From Candidatus Polarisedimenticolaceae bacterium (GTDB lineage: Bacteria; Pseudomonadota; Gammaproteobacteria; Chromatiales; Chromatiaceae), in the NCBI GenBank assembly GCA_021648685.1, contig JAKISI010000002.1:1-64000 (forward strand): DNA of 64,000 nt, given 5' to 3'. The notes beneath the pieces were generated by a model that saw nothing but the letters and a program-made list of their open reading frames with translations, searched no databases and was not told the DNA's origin. The position numbers and the translations under genes were made by a program. The first letter of the stretch is position 1. Every line of letters begins with the position of its first letter. This document shows, piece by piece, positions 46,203 to 55,303 of this stretch.

Positions 46203-47915
46203 ATGACCACAACAGAGCCAAAAGTTAACCTGAGCGGACTGGCCCGCTGCCTGATTCAAAGCAAACTGCTCAGTGAGCCAGAGGCCGAGAAGGCCTTTCA
46301 GCAGGCAGTGAAGAGCCGCACATCTTTTGTAACGCATCTGGTTGAAAACAAGATATTAGATAGCAGAGAGATTGCCGAGACCGCCTCTATGGAGTTTGGC
46401 ATCCCCTTCTTTGATCTGGATGCGCTGGACACAGAGCTCGCCCCGGTTGAACTGGTAGAGGAGAAGCTGCTGCGCACCCACCGCGCGCTCCCGATTTTCA
46501 AACGTGGCAACCGCCTGTTTCTTGCTGTTGCAGACCCCACAAACCACCAGGGGCTGGATGAGATCAAATTCAACACCGGCCTCGGCTCTGAGGCGGTAAT
46601 CGTAGAAGATGACAAGCTCAGCCGCCATATAGAGCGGGCGCTGGAGTCACAGGACACCAGCATGTCGGATCTGATGGATGCAGATCTGGATAACCTGGAT
46701 ATCTCCGCAGCAGAAGATGAGGCACCGAAAGAGGGTGACCTGGATGTCGATGAAGCGCCCGTCGTTCGCTTTGTCAATAAGGTGCTGCTGGATGCGATTA
46801 ATGCAGGCGCCTCTGACATACACCTTGAGCCTTACGAGAAGACCTTTCGCGTCCGCTACCGCCAGGATGGCATGCTGCGTGAGGTGGCCTCCCCCCCGAT
46901 CAATATCGCAGCCCGTCTGACAGCCCGGGTCAAGGTGATGTCACGCATGAATATTGCGGAGCGTCGGGTTCCCCAGGATGGACGCATCCGCATGGTGCTG
47001 TCAAAAAATCGCTCCATTGATTTTCGCGTAAGTACCTGCCCCACCATCTATGGCGAAAAAATCGTTCTGCGTATCCTTGACCCCGCCAGCGCACAGATTG
47101 GCATCGAGGCACTTGGTTTCGAGAAGAAGCAGCAGGAAGATTTTCTGACCGCCATCCACAAGCCCTATGGCATGGTGCTGGTGACCGGGCCTACGGGCAG
47201 TGGCAAAACGGTCTCACTCTATACTGGCCTCAACCTGCTGAACACGCCTGAGATCAACATCTCCACGGCTGAAGATCCAGTGGAGATCCAGGTCCCCGGC
47301 ATCAATCAGGTCAATATGAACAACAGCGCCGGCCTGACCTTCGCCAAAGCGCTAAAGGCCTTTCTGCGCCAGGATCCGGACATTGTGATGGTCGGCGAGA
47401 TCCGCGACCTTGAAACCGCCGAGATTGCAGTAAAGGCCGCTCAAACCGGCCATCTGGTACTATCAACCCTGCACACCAACGATGCCCCTCAGACATTGAC
47501 CCGACTGGCCAACATGGGCGTCCCCCCCTTCAATATCGCCTCATCGGTACTACTCATCATGGCCCAGCGCCTGGCCCGGCGCCTGTGTGAACACTGCAAG
47601 GTTCCCGATGATATCCCCAAAGAGGCATTGCTGGATGAGGGCTTCACAGAAGAGGAGTTGCCTGACCTCAACATCTACAAAGCCGGGCCAGAGTGCGAAC
47701 ACTGCAGTAAAGGGTATAAAGGACGAGTCGGCCTGTTTCAGGTCATGCCTGTCTCAGAGGCGATGGGACGCATGATCATGGAGGGCGGCAATGCCATGCA
47801 GCTGGCTGACCTGGCCAGAGAGGAGGGCATCCAGGATCTGCGTCGATCCGGCCTCAACAAGGTCAGTCTTGGTGTCACCAGCCTCGAAGAGGTCAACCGC
47901 GTAACAAGAGAGTAA
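46203..47915 (+). CDS. pilB: PilB, type IV pilus extension ATPase
   Basis: A 570-aa ATPase. The N-terminal MshEN domain is at about 10-150. Walker A is GPTGSGKTVSLYT near residue 326, and the Walker B region is DPDIVMVGEIRD near 393. A four-Cys zinc site comprises CEHC near 463 and CEHC near 499. It powers pilin polymerisation from the inner membrane. It is followed 5 bp later by pilC. It differs clearly from the PilB/GspE paralogue at 2578, which lies away from pilus genes. Confidence 0.96.
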   Translation: MTTTEPKVNLSGLARCLIQSKLLSEPEAEKAFQQAVKSRTSFVTHLVENKILDSREIAETASMEFGIPFFDLDALDTELAPVELVEEKLLRTHRALPIFKRGNRLFLAVADPTNHQGLDEIKFNTGLGSEAVIVEDDKLSRHIERALESQDTSMSDLMDADLDNLDISAAEDEAPKEGDLDVDEAPVVRFVNKVLLDAINAGASDIHLEPYEKTFRVRYRQDGMLREVASPPINIAARLTARVKVMSRMNIAERRVPQDGRIRMVLSKNRSIDFRVSTCPTIYGEKIVLRILDPASAQIGIEALGFEKKQQEDFLTAIHKPYGMVLVTGPTGSGKTVSLYTGLNLLNTPEINISTAEDPVEIQVPGINQVNMNNSAGLTFAKALKAFLRQDPDIVMVGEIRDLETAEIAVKAAQTGHLVLSTLHTNDAPQTLTRLANMGVPPFNIASSVLLIMAQRLARRLCEHCKVPDDIPKEALLDEGFTEEELPDLNIYKAGPECEHCSKGYKGRVGLFQVMPVSEAMGRMIMEGGNAMQLADLAREEGIQDLRRSGLNKVSLGVTSLEEVNRVTRE

Positions 47916-47920
47916 ATTCT

Positions 47921-49171
47921 ATGGCGGCAAAAGCAGCAAAGGCAAAGAAGGCACCCAAAGCACCCAAGGCGCATATCTTCGCCTGGGAGGGTGCTGACAA
48001 GCGTGGAAACCGGGTAAAGGGCGAGACCCGAGCCGCCAGCATGGCACTGGTGCGCGCAGAGCTGCGCCGTCAGGGCATCGCACCAACCAAAGTCAAGAAG
48101 AAGGCAGCCCCCCTCTTCTCTGCCAGAAAGAAACCCATTACAGCGGCTGATATTTCGATATTCAGCCGCCAGCTCTCTACCATGATGTCTGCGGGCGTGC
48201 CTCTGGTGCAATCCTTTGACATTGTTGGCCGCGGCCACAACAACCCCAGCATGCAGGATCTGCTGCTGAGCATCAAGGCCGACATCGAAGGAGGTACTGC
48301 GCTGGCTCCAGCCCTGGCCAAACATCCACTCCAGTTTGATGATCTGTTCTGCAATCTGGTGCAGGCCGGCGAACAGGCCGGTGTACTGGAGGTATTGCTG
48401 GATAAAATCGCCACCTACAAAGAGAAAACCGAAGCGATCAAGGGCAAGATAAAGAAGGCGCTGTTCTACCCTACGGCAGTAATGGTCGTCGCCTTTATCG
48501 TCACCACCATCCTGCTGATCTTTGTTGTGCCACAGTTTGAGTCACTCTTTTCAGGGTTTGGAGCTGATCTGCCCGCCTTTACCCGCATGGTGGTCAACCT
48601 CTCTGAATTTGTGCAGGAGTATTGGCTGATTATCCTGCTGGCACTGGGGGGCACCGGCTTCTTTTTAGGGAACCTTTATAAAAGATCCCGTAAATTCCGC
48701 CATTTTCTGGATAAGGTCCTGCTAAAAGCGCCCGTCTTCGGTGTCATCATTCACAAAGCGGCTATTGCCCGGTTTGCGCGCACAACCTCCACCATGTTTG
48801 CTGCGGGGGTCCCGCTGGTGGAGGCACTGGAATCAGTGGCTGGCGCCACCGGCAACATCGTCTATGGCGAGGCGGTTCTGCGCATGCGCGAGGATGTGGC
48901 AACCGGCCAGACCATGCAGCTGGCGATGAAGCAGCAAAACCTGTTTCCACACATGGTGATCCAGATGGTTGCCATTGGTGAGGAGTCCGGCTCTGTAGAT
49001 GACATGCTGGCCAAGGTAGCTGATTTTTATGAAGAGGAGGTGGACAACGCAGTGGATGCCCTCAGCAGTCTGCTGGAGCCGCTCATCATGGCGGTTCTGG
49101 GCGTGCTGGTTGGTGGATTGGTTATTGCAATGTACCTGCCGATCTTTCAGATGGGTCAGGTTATTGGCTGA
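47921..49171 (+). CDS. pilC: PilC, inner-membrane platform protein
   Basis: A 416-aa protein with two GspF domains (about 80-200 and 283-405) and three membrane segments near 180-205, 232-252 and 385-405. It couples PilB motion to pilus growth. The Lys/Ala-rich N-terminus (KAAKAKKAPKAPKA) is unusual but common in this family. FSRQLSTMMSAGVPLVQSF is the diagnostic stretch. It forms the standard pilB-pilC-pilD run. Confidence 0.96.
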   Translation: MAAKAAKAKKAPKAPKAHIFAWEGADKRGNRVKGETRAASMALVRAELRRQGIAPTKVKKKAAPLFSARKKPITAADISIFSRQLSTMMSAGVPLVQSFDIVGRGHNNPSMQDLLLSIKADIEGGTALAPALAKHPLQFDDLFCNLVQAGEQAGVLEVLLDKIATYKEKTEAIKGKIKKALFYPTAVMVVAFIVTTILLIFVVPQFESLFSGFGADLPAFTRMVVNLSEFVQEYWLIILLALGGTGFFLGNLYKRSRKFRHFLDKVLLKAPVFGVIIHKAAIARFARTTSTMFAAGVPLVEALESVAGATGNIVYGEAVLRMREDVATGQTMQLAMKQQNLFPHMVIQMVAIGEESGSVDDMLAKVADFYEEEVDNAVDALSSLLEPLIMAVLGVLVGGLVIAMYLPIFQMGQVIG

Positions 49172-49210
49172 TATCCATCATCTCGATCCGTCAGGTTAGA
49201 CCAAAAACCC

Positions 49211-50086
49211 ATGAGTTTTATTGACTACCTGCAAGGCAACCCCCTGGTGTTTTTTATATATGTTGGCTTGCTGGGGCTGATTGTTGGCAGTTTTCTAAAC
49301 GTCATCATCCACCGCCTGCCAATCATGATGGAGCAGGATTGGCAAAGCCAGTGCCTGGAGTTTCTGGGGCAGCAAGGAGACAACGCCAATGAGAAACCCC
49401 CGCTTACGCTGAGCAGGCCCCGTTCACGCTGTCCACACTGTGGCCATCAGATCGGGGCCATCGAAAACATCCCCGTTATCAGCTACCTCTTTCTAAGGGG
49501 GCGCTGTTCAGATTGCGGAGCCTCTATATCAATCCGCTACCCGCTGGTTGAACTGCTCAGCTGCCTGTTGTCACTGGCCGTGGCCTGGCACTTTGGCGTC
49601 AGTGGCCAGACAGCTGCGGCGCTGCTCCTCACCTGGGCGCTCATCACGCTGAGCATGATCGATTTTGACCACAAGCTGCTGCCCGACTCCATCACTCTTC
49701 CGCTTCTCTGGCTGGGGCTGCTGCTGAGTCTCTGGGGCACCTTTACGACACCCGAGTCAGCCATCATCGGCGCTGTAGCCGGATACCTCTCGCTCTGGAG
49801 CGTCTTTCAGCTGTTTAAACTGATAACCGGCAAGGAGGGGATGGGGTTTGGTGACTTCAAACTGCTGGCGCTCTTTGGTGCCTGGCTGGGGTGGGAGTAT
49901 CTGCCCCAGATTATCATGCTCTCCTCTCTGGTTGGCGCAATCATTGGCATAATGCTGGTCTTGCTGCGTGGGCGTGACCGCAATATCCCCATCCCTTTCG
50001 GCCCCTATCTGGCCATTGCAGGCTGGATCAGCCTGCTCTGGGGCGACCATATCAATCAGGCCTACCTCACCTGGGCAGGGATCTGA
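49211..50086 (+). CDS. pilD: PilD, prepilin peptidase and N-methylase
   Basis: A 291-aa membrane protein. A cytoplasmic loop has the zinc pairs CPHC and CSDC (about residues 75-100), and about seven to eight membrane helices follow. The catalytic aspartates are in MIDFDHKLLPD and GMGFGDFKLLA. It cleaves and methylates prepilins such as PilA at 45122 and the pilin at 45637. Its stop overlaps the next gene by one base (TGATG). Confidence 0.95.
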   Translation: MSFIDYLQGNPLVFFIYVGLLGLIVGSFLNVIIHRLPIMMEQDWQSQCLEFLGQQGDNANEKPPLTLSRPRSRCPHCGHQIGAIENIPVISYLFLRGRCSDCGASISIRYPLVELLSCLLSLAVAWHFGVSGQTAAALLLTWALITLSMIDFDHKLLPDSITLPLLWLGLLLSLWGTFTTPESAIIGAVAGYLSLWSVFQLFKLITGKEGMGFGDFKLLALFGAWLGWEYLPQIIMLSSLVGAIIGIMLVLLRGRDRNIPIPFGPYLAIAGWISLLWGDHINQAYLTWAGI

Positions 50087-51816
50087 TGCAGGCGGTTATG
50101 AGCCACAGGTACGGCAATAGTATCTATTGCACTGCACTGCTGACTGCACTCTTCTTGCTGGCGCCACTCTATTTTCAACCCAACCTTGGTGGCAGGGGGC
50201 TGGCTCTCCCCTACAATATCCCGGTGTGGGCGGTCGCCTCTTTTCTGATTGGCGGCGGCCTCTATCTGATTGCAGCCAGACGGCAATTCATCCGCCCCAT
50301 TCATGCCTGGGCATTTCTGCTGTTTCCAGTTGTCATGATCTTCAGCGGCATTGTTGCTGGCTCCTCTCAACCCATTCCCTGGCTCTTTAGACAAATTTAT
50401 GTCGTTGGCGGGATACTGTTTCTGTTCAGCCTGTTCCAGTTCAACTTCAAACAGCAGCAAGTTGAACGCATCCTGTATGTGGTTGCGGCATCTGCCGCTA
50501 TCAATGCACTGATAGCCACTGCCCAGATATTCTCTCCCGAACTCATTCAGGGATGGCTGGTGACCGCAGGCAATACACCTGTGGGGGTTTTTCAGCAGAT
50601 CAACGTGCTCTCATCCTATCTGGCAACAGGCATCATCATCTCTTTTTACCTGATAAGCAGACCATCCATTGGCTCAGCCTCCCTTGCTGCCAAGGTCTTG
50701 CTGATTATCTGCATTGGAAGCGGTGCCTTCATTATCACCTATATTGGTTCCCGGGTCGGGATGCTTGCTGCGGTAGCTGGCCTCATCATTATCCTTGTCA
50801 GCCGCCGGCAACAGTTCAAAAAAAGGGCCGTGCTGACGTTGATTGGCTTGCTGTCACTGTTAGGAGGGGCAATACCTGGCGGTACGATTCAAGAGATCAG
50901 TGGCTTTGAGAAGCTATCACAAAAAACTGTAGAGATCGCCAAAGGGGCAGATGCTTCGATACGCATCAACATGTATGCCATGGCTCTGGAGCTGGTCGCC
51001 CAAAAACCAGGATTCGGGCATGGTATTGGCAATTTTCAGCGGGTCTGGGGCGCACAGAGCGGTGTCTACCACCTGCGCAACCCTGATGCCAGGCTACCGC
51101 CCTATGTCACACATCCGCACAATGAGCTGGTCTACTGGCTGATTGAGGGCGGTATTGTCTCTGTTATCGGCATCTTGATCGCGATTGGGATCACACTGCT
51201 TGCCATGATCCGGTGCGGCCCACAGCGAGGGGGTGGCTACGCCGCACTTCTGATCCCCATCACCTTGCATGCACAGGTCGAGCTGCCCTTCTATATCTCC
51301 TCCCTGCACTGGTTCCTCTGGCTGTTCCTGATATTTATGGTCTTGCGCCACCGCACGATCACAACCAGCGTACCACTCAGCCTGCCAGCAACGCGCCTGA
51401 TCAAGGTCTCTGCCATCCTGTTCTGCATTGGCAGCAGCTATTTTATGATTCATTCTGCCCGTGCCCAGTCAGACATCCATGCCTATCTGACCAAAAAAGA
51501 GGGGCAAGGCCCCTACTTGCAGGTGGCGCTCAACAACCTCTACTTCAGCTCTTACGCTGAACGGTTGGCCATGCGCAATCTGTTACACGCGAGCATACTG
51601 GATAAAAACCCTGATAAGGTTCACTATTTTGCCCAATGGGCAGAGCAACAGATCGCGGTGAATCCCAGGCTGAAATTATTTGAAGACCTGATCAATGCCT
51701 ACACCTTTTTGGAGCTTGAAGAGGCACGGTGCAAAATCATCCATACCGGAACCAGGATGTACCCCATGAATCAACCGCTCAAGACCGCTGCGGGCACCTG
51801 TAAAAATCCGGGTTAA
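50086..51816 (+). CDS. PglL/Wzy_C-type O-oligosaccharyltransferase or O-antigen ligase
   Basis: A 576-aa membrane protein with about eleven to twelve helices, a periplasmic Wzy_C domain (YIGSRVGMLAAVAG; THPHNELVYWLIEGG) and a C-terminal soluble tail of about 150 residues. Such enzymes move a lipid-linked glycan to protein or lipid A. Coupling by a one-base overlap to pilD, within a pilus operon, suggests pilin glycosylation (inference). It sits between pilD and coaE, where most gammaproteobacteria have nothing. Confidence 0.85.
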   Translation: MQAVMSHRYGNSIYCTALLTALFLLAPLYFQPNLGGRGLALPYNIPVWAVASFLIGGGLYLIAARRQFIRPIHAWAFLLFPVVMIFSGIVAGSSQPIPWLFRQIYVVGGILFLFSLFQFNFKQQQVERILYVVAASAAINALIATAQIFSPELIQGWLVTAGNTPVGVFQQINVLSSYLATGIIISFYLISRPSIGSASLAAKVLLIICIGSGAFIITYIGSRVGMLAAVAGLIIILVSRRQQFKKRAVLTLIGLLSLLGGAIPGGTIQEISGFEKLSQKTVEIAKGADASIRINMYAMALELVAQKPGFGHGIGNFQRVWGAQSGVYHLRNPDARLPPYVTHPHNELVYWLIEGGIVSVIGILIAIGITLLAMIRCGPQRGGGYAALLIPITLHAQVELPFYISSLHWFLWLFLIFMVLRHRTITTSVPLSLPATRLIKVSAILFCIGSSYFMIHSARAQSDIHAYLTKKEGQGPYLQVALNNLYFSSYAERLAMRNLLHASILDKNPDKVHYFAQWAEQQIAVNPRLKLFEDLINAYTFLELEEARCKIIHTGTRMYPMNQPLKTAAGTCKNPG

Positions 51817-51836
51817 CCCCCCCCCCCTTTTTTTTT
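51817..51836. repeat. Homopolymer tract C11-T9 before coaE
   Basis: Eleven C followed by nine T directly after the stop codon of the oligosaccharyltransferase gene. Such tracts slip during replication, and also during sequencing. It is outside coding sequence. Confidence 0.9.
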
Positions 51837-51854
51837 CTGGCCGATTCTTAAATC

Positions 51855-52457
51855 ATGCTCATTATCGGACTCACTGGCGGCATCGGCAGCGGAAAGAGTA
51901 CGGTCTGCGACGGATTTGCCGCACTTGGCACCCCCATCATTGATGCTGACCTCGTTGCCAGGGAGGTGGTCATGCCCGGCACACCTGGCCTCACACAGGT
52001 CATCAACCAGTTTGGCCAGGGCATATTGACTCAGGATGGCTCACTCGACCGGAACAAACTCCGGGAACTGGTCTTCTCTGACGATACCTCACGTAAAAGG
52101 CTTGAAGCCCTGCTTCATCCACTGATACGCGAAGAGATGGACAGGAGACTGGCCCGGCTGAAAGCACCCTACGCCATATTGGCCATACCTCTGCTATTGG
52201 AAGGTGGACGCCGGGAGAACATTGACAGGATACTGGTGGTTGACGCAGAGGAGTCGCAACAGATCGCCCGAGCCTGCCAGCGTGACCGGCAGAACCCAGA
52301 GCAGATTCACGCCATTATTGCAGCCCAGTGCAGCAGAAAAGATCGGCTAAGCGCAGCAGATGATGTAATCTACAATACCGGAGACCTGGAGCATCTCAAT
52401 CAGCAGGTGACAGAGATGCATAACCATTACCTCAGGCTCGCTGCCAACAATAGCTAA
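51855..52457 (+). CDS. coaE: CoaE, dephospho-CoA kinase
   Basis: A 200-aa P-loop kinase making the last step of coenzyme A synthesis. It has GLTGGIGSGKST at residues 5-16, DADLVARE near 31 and the lid region HPLIREEMD. The length matches E. coli (206). The order pilD-coaE-zapD is standard apart from the inserted glycosyl ligase. Confidence 0.95.
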   Translation: MLIIGLTGGIGSGKSTVCDGFAALGTPIIDADLVAREVVMPGTPGLTQVINQFGQGILTQDGSLDRNKLRELVFSDDTSRKRLEALLHPLIREEMDRRLARLKAPYAILAIPLLLEGGRRENIDRILVVDAEESQQIARACQRDRQNPEQIHAIIAAQCSRKDRLSAADDVIYNTGDLEHLNQQVTEMHNHYLRLAANNS

Positions 52458-52473
52458 AGACAATCTAGGTTCA

Positions 52474-53241
52474 ATGTCCAATCAGATCATCTACGAACAC
52501 CCGTTAAACGAGCGGGTTCGAACGCTTTTGCGACTTGAACACCTGTTCACACGCATCGCATTCCATCTGCCACAGCCTGATGAGTGGAGCAGCCGGGCAA
52601 CCATCGGCGGCCTGCTGGACATCACCAACATCCTGGCCCGGGCCGATATTAGATCTGAGGTGATAAAAGAGCTGGAGCGCCATACCGCAAGCCTTAACAA
52701 AATCCGCTCGGCACCTGGGGTAGATAGTCAGCAACTGGATCTCATCCTGGCTGACCTTGAACAGAGCACCAACAGGATGCGCCGGATCACCACTCAGATT
52801 GGGCGTGGACTGCGCGAGAACGAGTTTCTCGGCAACATCATGCAACGCAGCACCATCCCTGGCGGAACCTGTGATTTTGACCTGCCACAATATCACTATT
52901 GGCTGCAGCAGCCGGTAGAGACAAGGCATGCCAACCTGCAAGGCTGGTTTCAGGAGCTGGAGGTGCTACAGGGTGCGACCCGGCTGCTTCTGTCGCTTAT
53001 GCGCAACAGCGCCAACGCCAGCCAGGCAGAGGCAAAAGCCGGGCTCTATCAACGCACCCTGGAGTCACAATCACCCGCCCAGCTCATTCGGGTAGGCCTG
53101 CCGGAAGAGGCCGTGCTTTTTCCAGAGATCAGTGGCAGCAAACACCGTTTCACTATCCGTTTTTTGGAGCCAAGCAGCTCCGGCCGGCCCAATCAAACCC
53201 AGCTGGATGTTGGGTTCTCTCTGATCTGCTGTATTTTTTAG
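52474..53241 (+). CDS. zapD: ZapD, cell division protein bundling FtsZ
   Basis: A 255-aa cytoplasmic protein, mostly helical, with the family start IIYEHPLNERVRTLLRLEHL and the CDFDLPQYHYWL and GWFQELEVL segments. It crosslinks FtsZ filaments at the division ring. It begins 16 bp after coaE. The usual next gene, yacG, is missing; a convergent methyltransferase lies there instead. Confidence 0.94.
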   Translation: MSNQIIYEHPLNERVRTLLRLEHLFTRIAFHLPQPDEWSSRATIGGLLDITNILARADIRSEVIKELERHTASLNKIRSAPGVDSQQLDLILADLEQSTNRMRRITTQIGRGLRENEFLGNIMQRSTIPGGTCDFDLPQYHYWLQQPVETRHANLQGWFQELEVLQGATRLLLSLMRNSANASQAEAKAGLYQRTLESQSPAQLIRVGLPEEAVLFPEISGSKHRFTIRFLEPSSSGRPNQTQLDVGFSLICCIF

Positions 53242-53253
53242 GCCGTTAACCCG

Positions 53254-54102
53254 CTATTTTTCAGCCGAGAGGTAACAGATCCAACTGGGATCTGCCTCCC
53301 CTTCTGCGGTGGATTTAAAATTACCATCCGGCTCGCCATCCTCATCCGTTCCCTGCCAATAGACGGTAACATTGCCAAACCCCGCCTCCTCCAGCAGCTC
53401 TCTGATTTCAGGCAGTGTCCAGAGACGCCAATGGTAGCTGAAGGCCTTTTTGAGTTTTGATCCATCAGAGAATTTAAAGTGGATATGGCAGATCAGTTCA
53501 CCACTGATCGGTTCATACCGTTCCTGCTCCCAGATGTAGGTGAATTTGTGTTTTTTATGTTTGGTTTTCTCTTTTATCTCCCGAAAACTCTCATAGCCGC
53601 CATAGGCATCCAGAAACAACACGCCATTATCTGCCAATGCAGAGTGTGCATTTTTAAAATAATGTTTCAGCTCTTTGCGCGATTTGAACAACCAATAGCT
53701 GAAATTCATTGCCGAGATGATCTCCGCCGCCTCGCTTTGAGCCGTTAGCACATTATCGTTGAGCAGCTGGATACGGCTACTTTGGGCTTTGGCAAGCTTG
53801 CTGAGGTTGTTTTTTCGCCCCCACTGCAAAACCTCAGGATCGTTATCCACACCAATGGCATGATTGCTTTTCCGGCGCTTCACCCACTCGCAGCAGACAT
53901 TCGCCGTGCCGCAGAAATCCTCTCTCAAGATTTTTGCCCGCTCTCCCCGGATTGATTTAAAGGTGTCATCAATAAAATCAATCTCTGACTCAGAGCACTG
54001 CACCGAAAGCTCATATAGCTTATGTCGATCAGCTAACGCAGCCATTGTCGGGTCACTGTTATGGCGTCTTCTGTTTCTCTTGCCCAGGGGTTTTCTGCTC
54101 AT
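53254..54102 (-). CDS. Class I SAM-dependent methyltransferase
   Basis: A 282-aa soluble protein. The Rossmann motif I is seen as ILREDFCGTANVCCEW near residue 58, unusual in lacking the classic GxGxG, with motif II at IGVDNDPEVLQWG. It has an N-terminal basic stretch (KRNRRRHNSD) and a C-terminal beta-rich part (HWRLWTLPEIRELLEEAGF). Substrate unknown. It is in the opposite direction to zapD and rlpA, as a single gene. Confidence 0.8.
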   Translation of the reverse strand: MSRKPLGKRNRRRHNSDPTMAALADRHKLYELSVQCSESEIDFIDDTFKSIRGERAKILREDFCGTANVCCEWVKRRKSNHAIGVDNDPEVLQWGRKNNLSKLAKAQSSRIQLLNDNVLTAQSEAAEIISAMNFSYWLFKSRKELKHYFKNAHSALADNGVLFLDAYGGYESFREIKEKTKHKKHKFTYIWEQERYEPISGELICHIHFKFSDGSKLKKAFSYHWRLWTLPEIRELLEEAGFGNVTVYWQGTDEDGEPDGNFKSTAEGEADPSWICYLSAEK

Positions 54103-54408
54103 CGGATTGACTCTGAAATGTAAGGTGTTAATTTGCGCACAACTGCCCGTTCAGAAACGTGACAAGTCCATCCTGTCGTGCCAGACTGGTTCAACGGATG
54201 AAAACCGGCAGTGGAATGCTACACTTAAAAGCAGCCAGCGTAGTGAAAGCATTATACCAGCCACAGGCCATTGGAAATATTAGAGCATCATCCCTGATCC
54301 TCTCTAATTTTACCCCGCAAGTGGTATAGCACTGCTCTTGATAATCGCGGCCATGTATAACCTCCTGGAGACTGTCCGGGAACAGGAACCCACAAGGTCT
54401 ATGAAACC
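54103..54408. other. Intergenic region between the methyltransferase and rlpA genes
   Basis: No gene seen. A nested hairpin ATTAGAG/CTCTAAT (54279-54285 and 54302-54308), with ATCA/TGAT inside, is followed by TTTTA. It may be a weak terminator or leader structure of rlpA. Promoters for both divergent genes must lie here, but none stands out. Confidence 0.4.
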
Positions 54409-55230
54409 ATGCAGATAGTCACATCAGTCAAGCCCCAGCTGACCATAGCGCTGCTGCTGGCGATTGCCCTTTCCGGCTGCAGCATCCTCCCCTCTGTCGA
54501 TAGCGACTCAGATTACGGCCCACCCGACGGCACGGTTGATGTCAGCCACATCCCGAACGCTGTCCCCAGGGATGAACCGCGCAGCCGCTATGGCAACCCA
54601 ACCTCGTATGTGGTCATGGGCAAGCGTTACTATGTGCAGTCCAGCAGCCAGGGGCATGTGGAGCGCGGTATCGCCTCCTGGTATGGCAGCAAGTTTCATG
54701 GCCGACGCACCAGCAGCGGCGAAACCTACGATATGTATGGCATGACAGCGGCCCACACTACACTGCCGCTGCCCACCTATGCGCAGGTCACCAATCTGGA
54801 GAATGGCCGCAGCATCATCGTCAAGATCAATGACCGGGGGCCATTCCACAACAACCGCATCATTGATCTCTCCTATACCGCCGCCAGCAAACTGGACATC
54901 CTGAAAAAAGGCACCGGAATGGTCGAGGTCGTGGCCCTTAACCCCCGCCAGCCCACCCCACCCAAGCCAAGGCAGAGTACCACTGGCAGCAAAAAACCGG
55001 GGTTATACCTCCAGGTGGGCGCTTTCTCCAATCGCTACAATGCAGACCAACTGGCCAATCGGCTGGCTAATGCGCTGAACCGCTCCATCCGGGTGAAGCG
55101 CTCCCATGGTGGCGACAATGGGGTGTTCCGGGTGCAGGTCGGGCCACTGGTCAGCGTGGCACAGGCTGACACCTTGAGCGAAAAACTGGCTCAGCAGGGG
55201 ATCACCGGCCTGCATGTCATCATTGATTAG
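54409..55230 (+). CDS. rlpA: RlpA, septal ring lytic transglycosylase lipoprotein
   Basis: A 273-aa lipoprotein with lipobox ALSGC (Cys at residue 24). The double-psi barrel catalytic domain at about 86-165 has GIASWYGSKFHG, SSGETYD and INDRGPF with the active Asp and Glu. A C-terminal SPOR domain at about 198-273 (GLYLQVGAFSNRYNADQL) binds denuded glycans at the septum. It cuts naked glycan strands during cell separation. It lies upstream of dacA, the standard order. Confidence 0.94.
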   Translation: MQIVTSVKPQLTIALLLAIALSGCSILPSVDSDSDYGPPDGTVDVSHIPNAVPRDEPRSRYGNPTSYVVMGKRYYVQSSSQGHVERGIASWYGSKFHGRRTSSGETYDMYGMTAAHTTLPLPTYAQVTNLENGRSIIVKINDRGPFHNNRIIDLSYTAASKLDILKKGTGMVEVVALNPRQPTPPKPRQSTTGSKKPGLYLQVGAFSNRYNADQLANRLANALNRSIRVKRSHGGDNGVFRVQVGPLVSVAQADTLSEKLAQQGITGLHVIID

Positions 55231-55303
55231 ATTCGATGTTGGGTTAAGATAGTGGTCGCATGTCACCCACTGATTACCACTGAACCAAAGGAACAAGCCC
55301 CCC

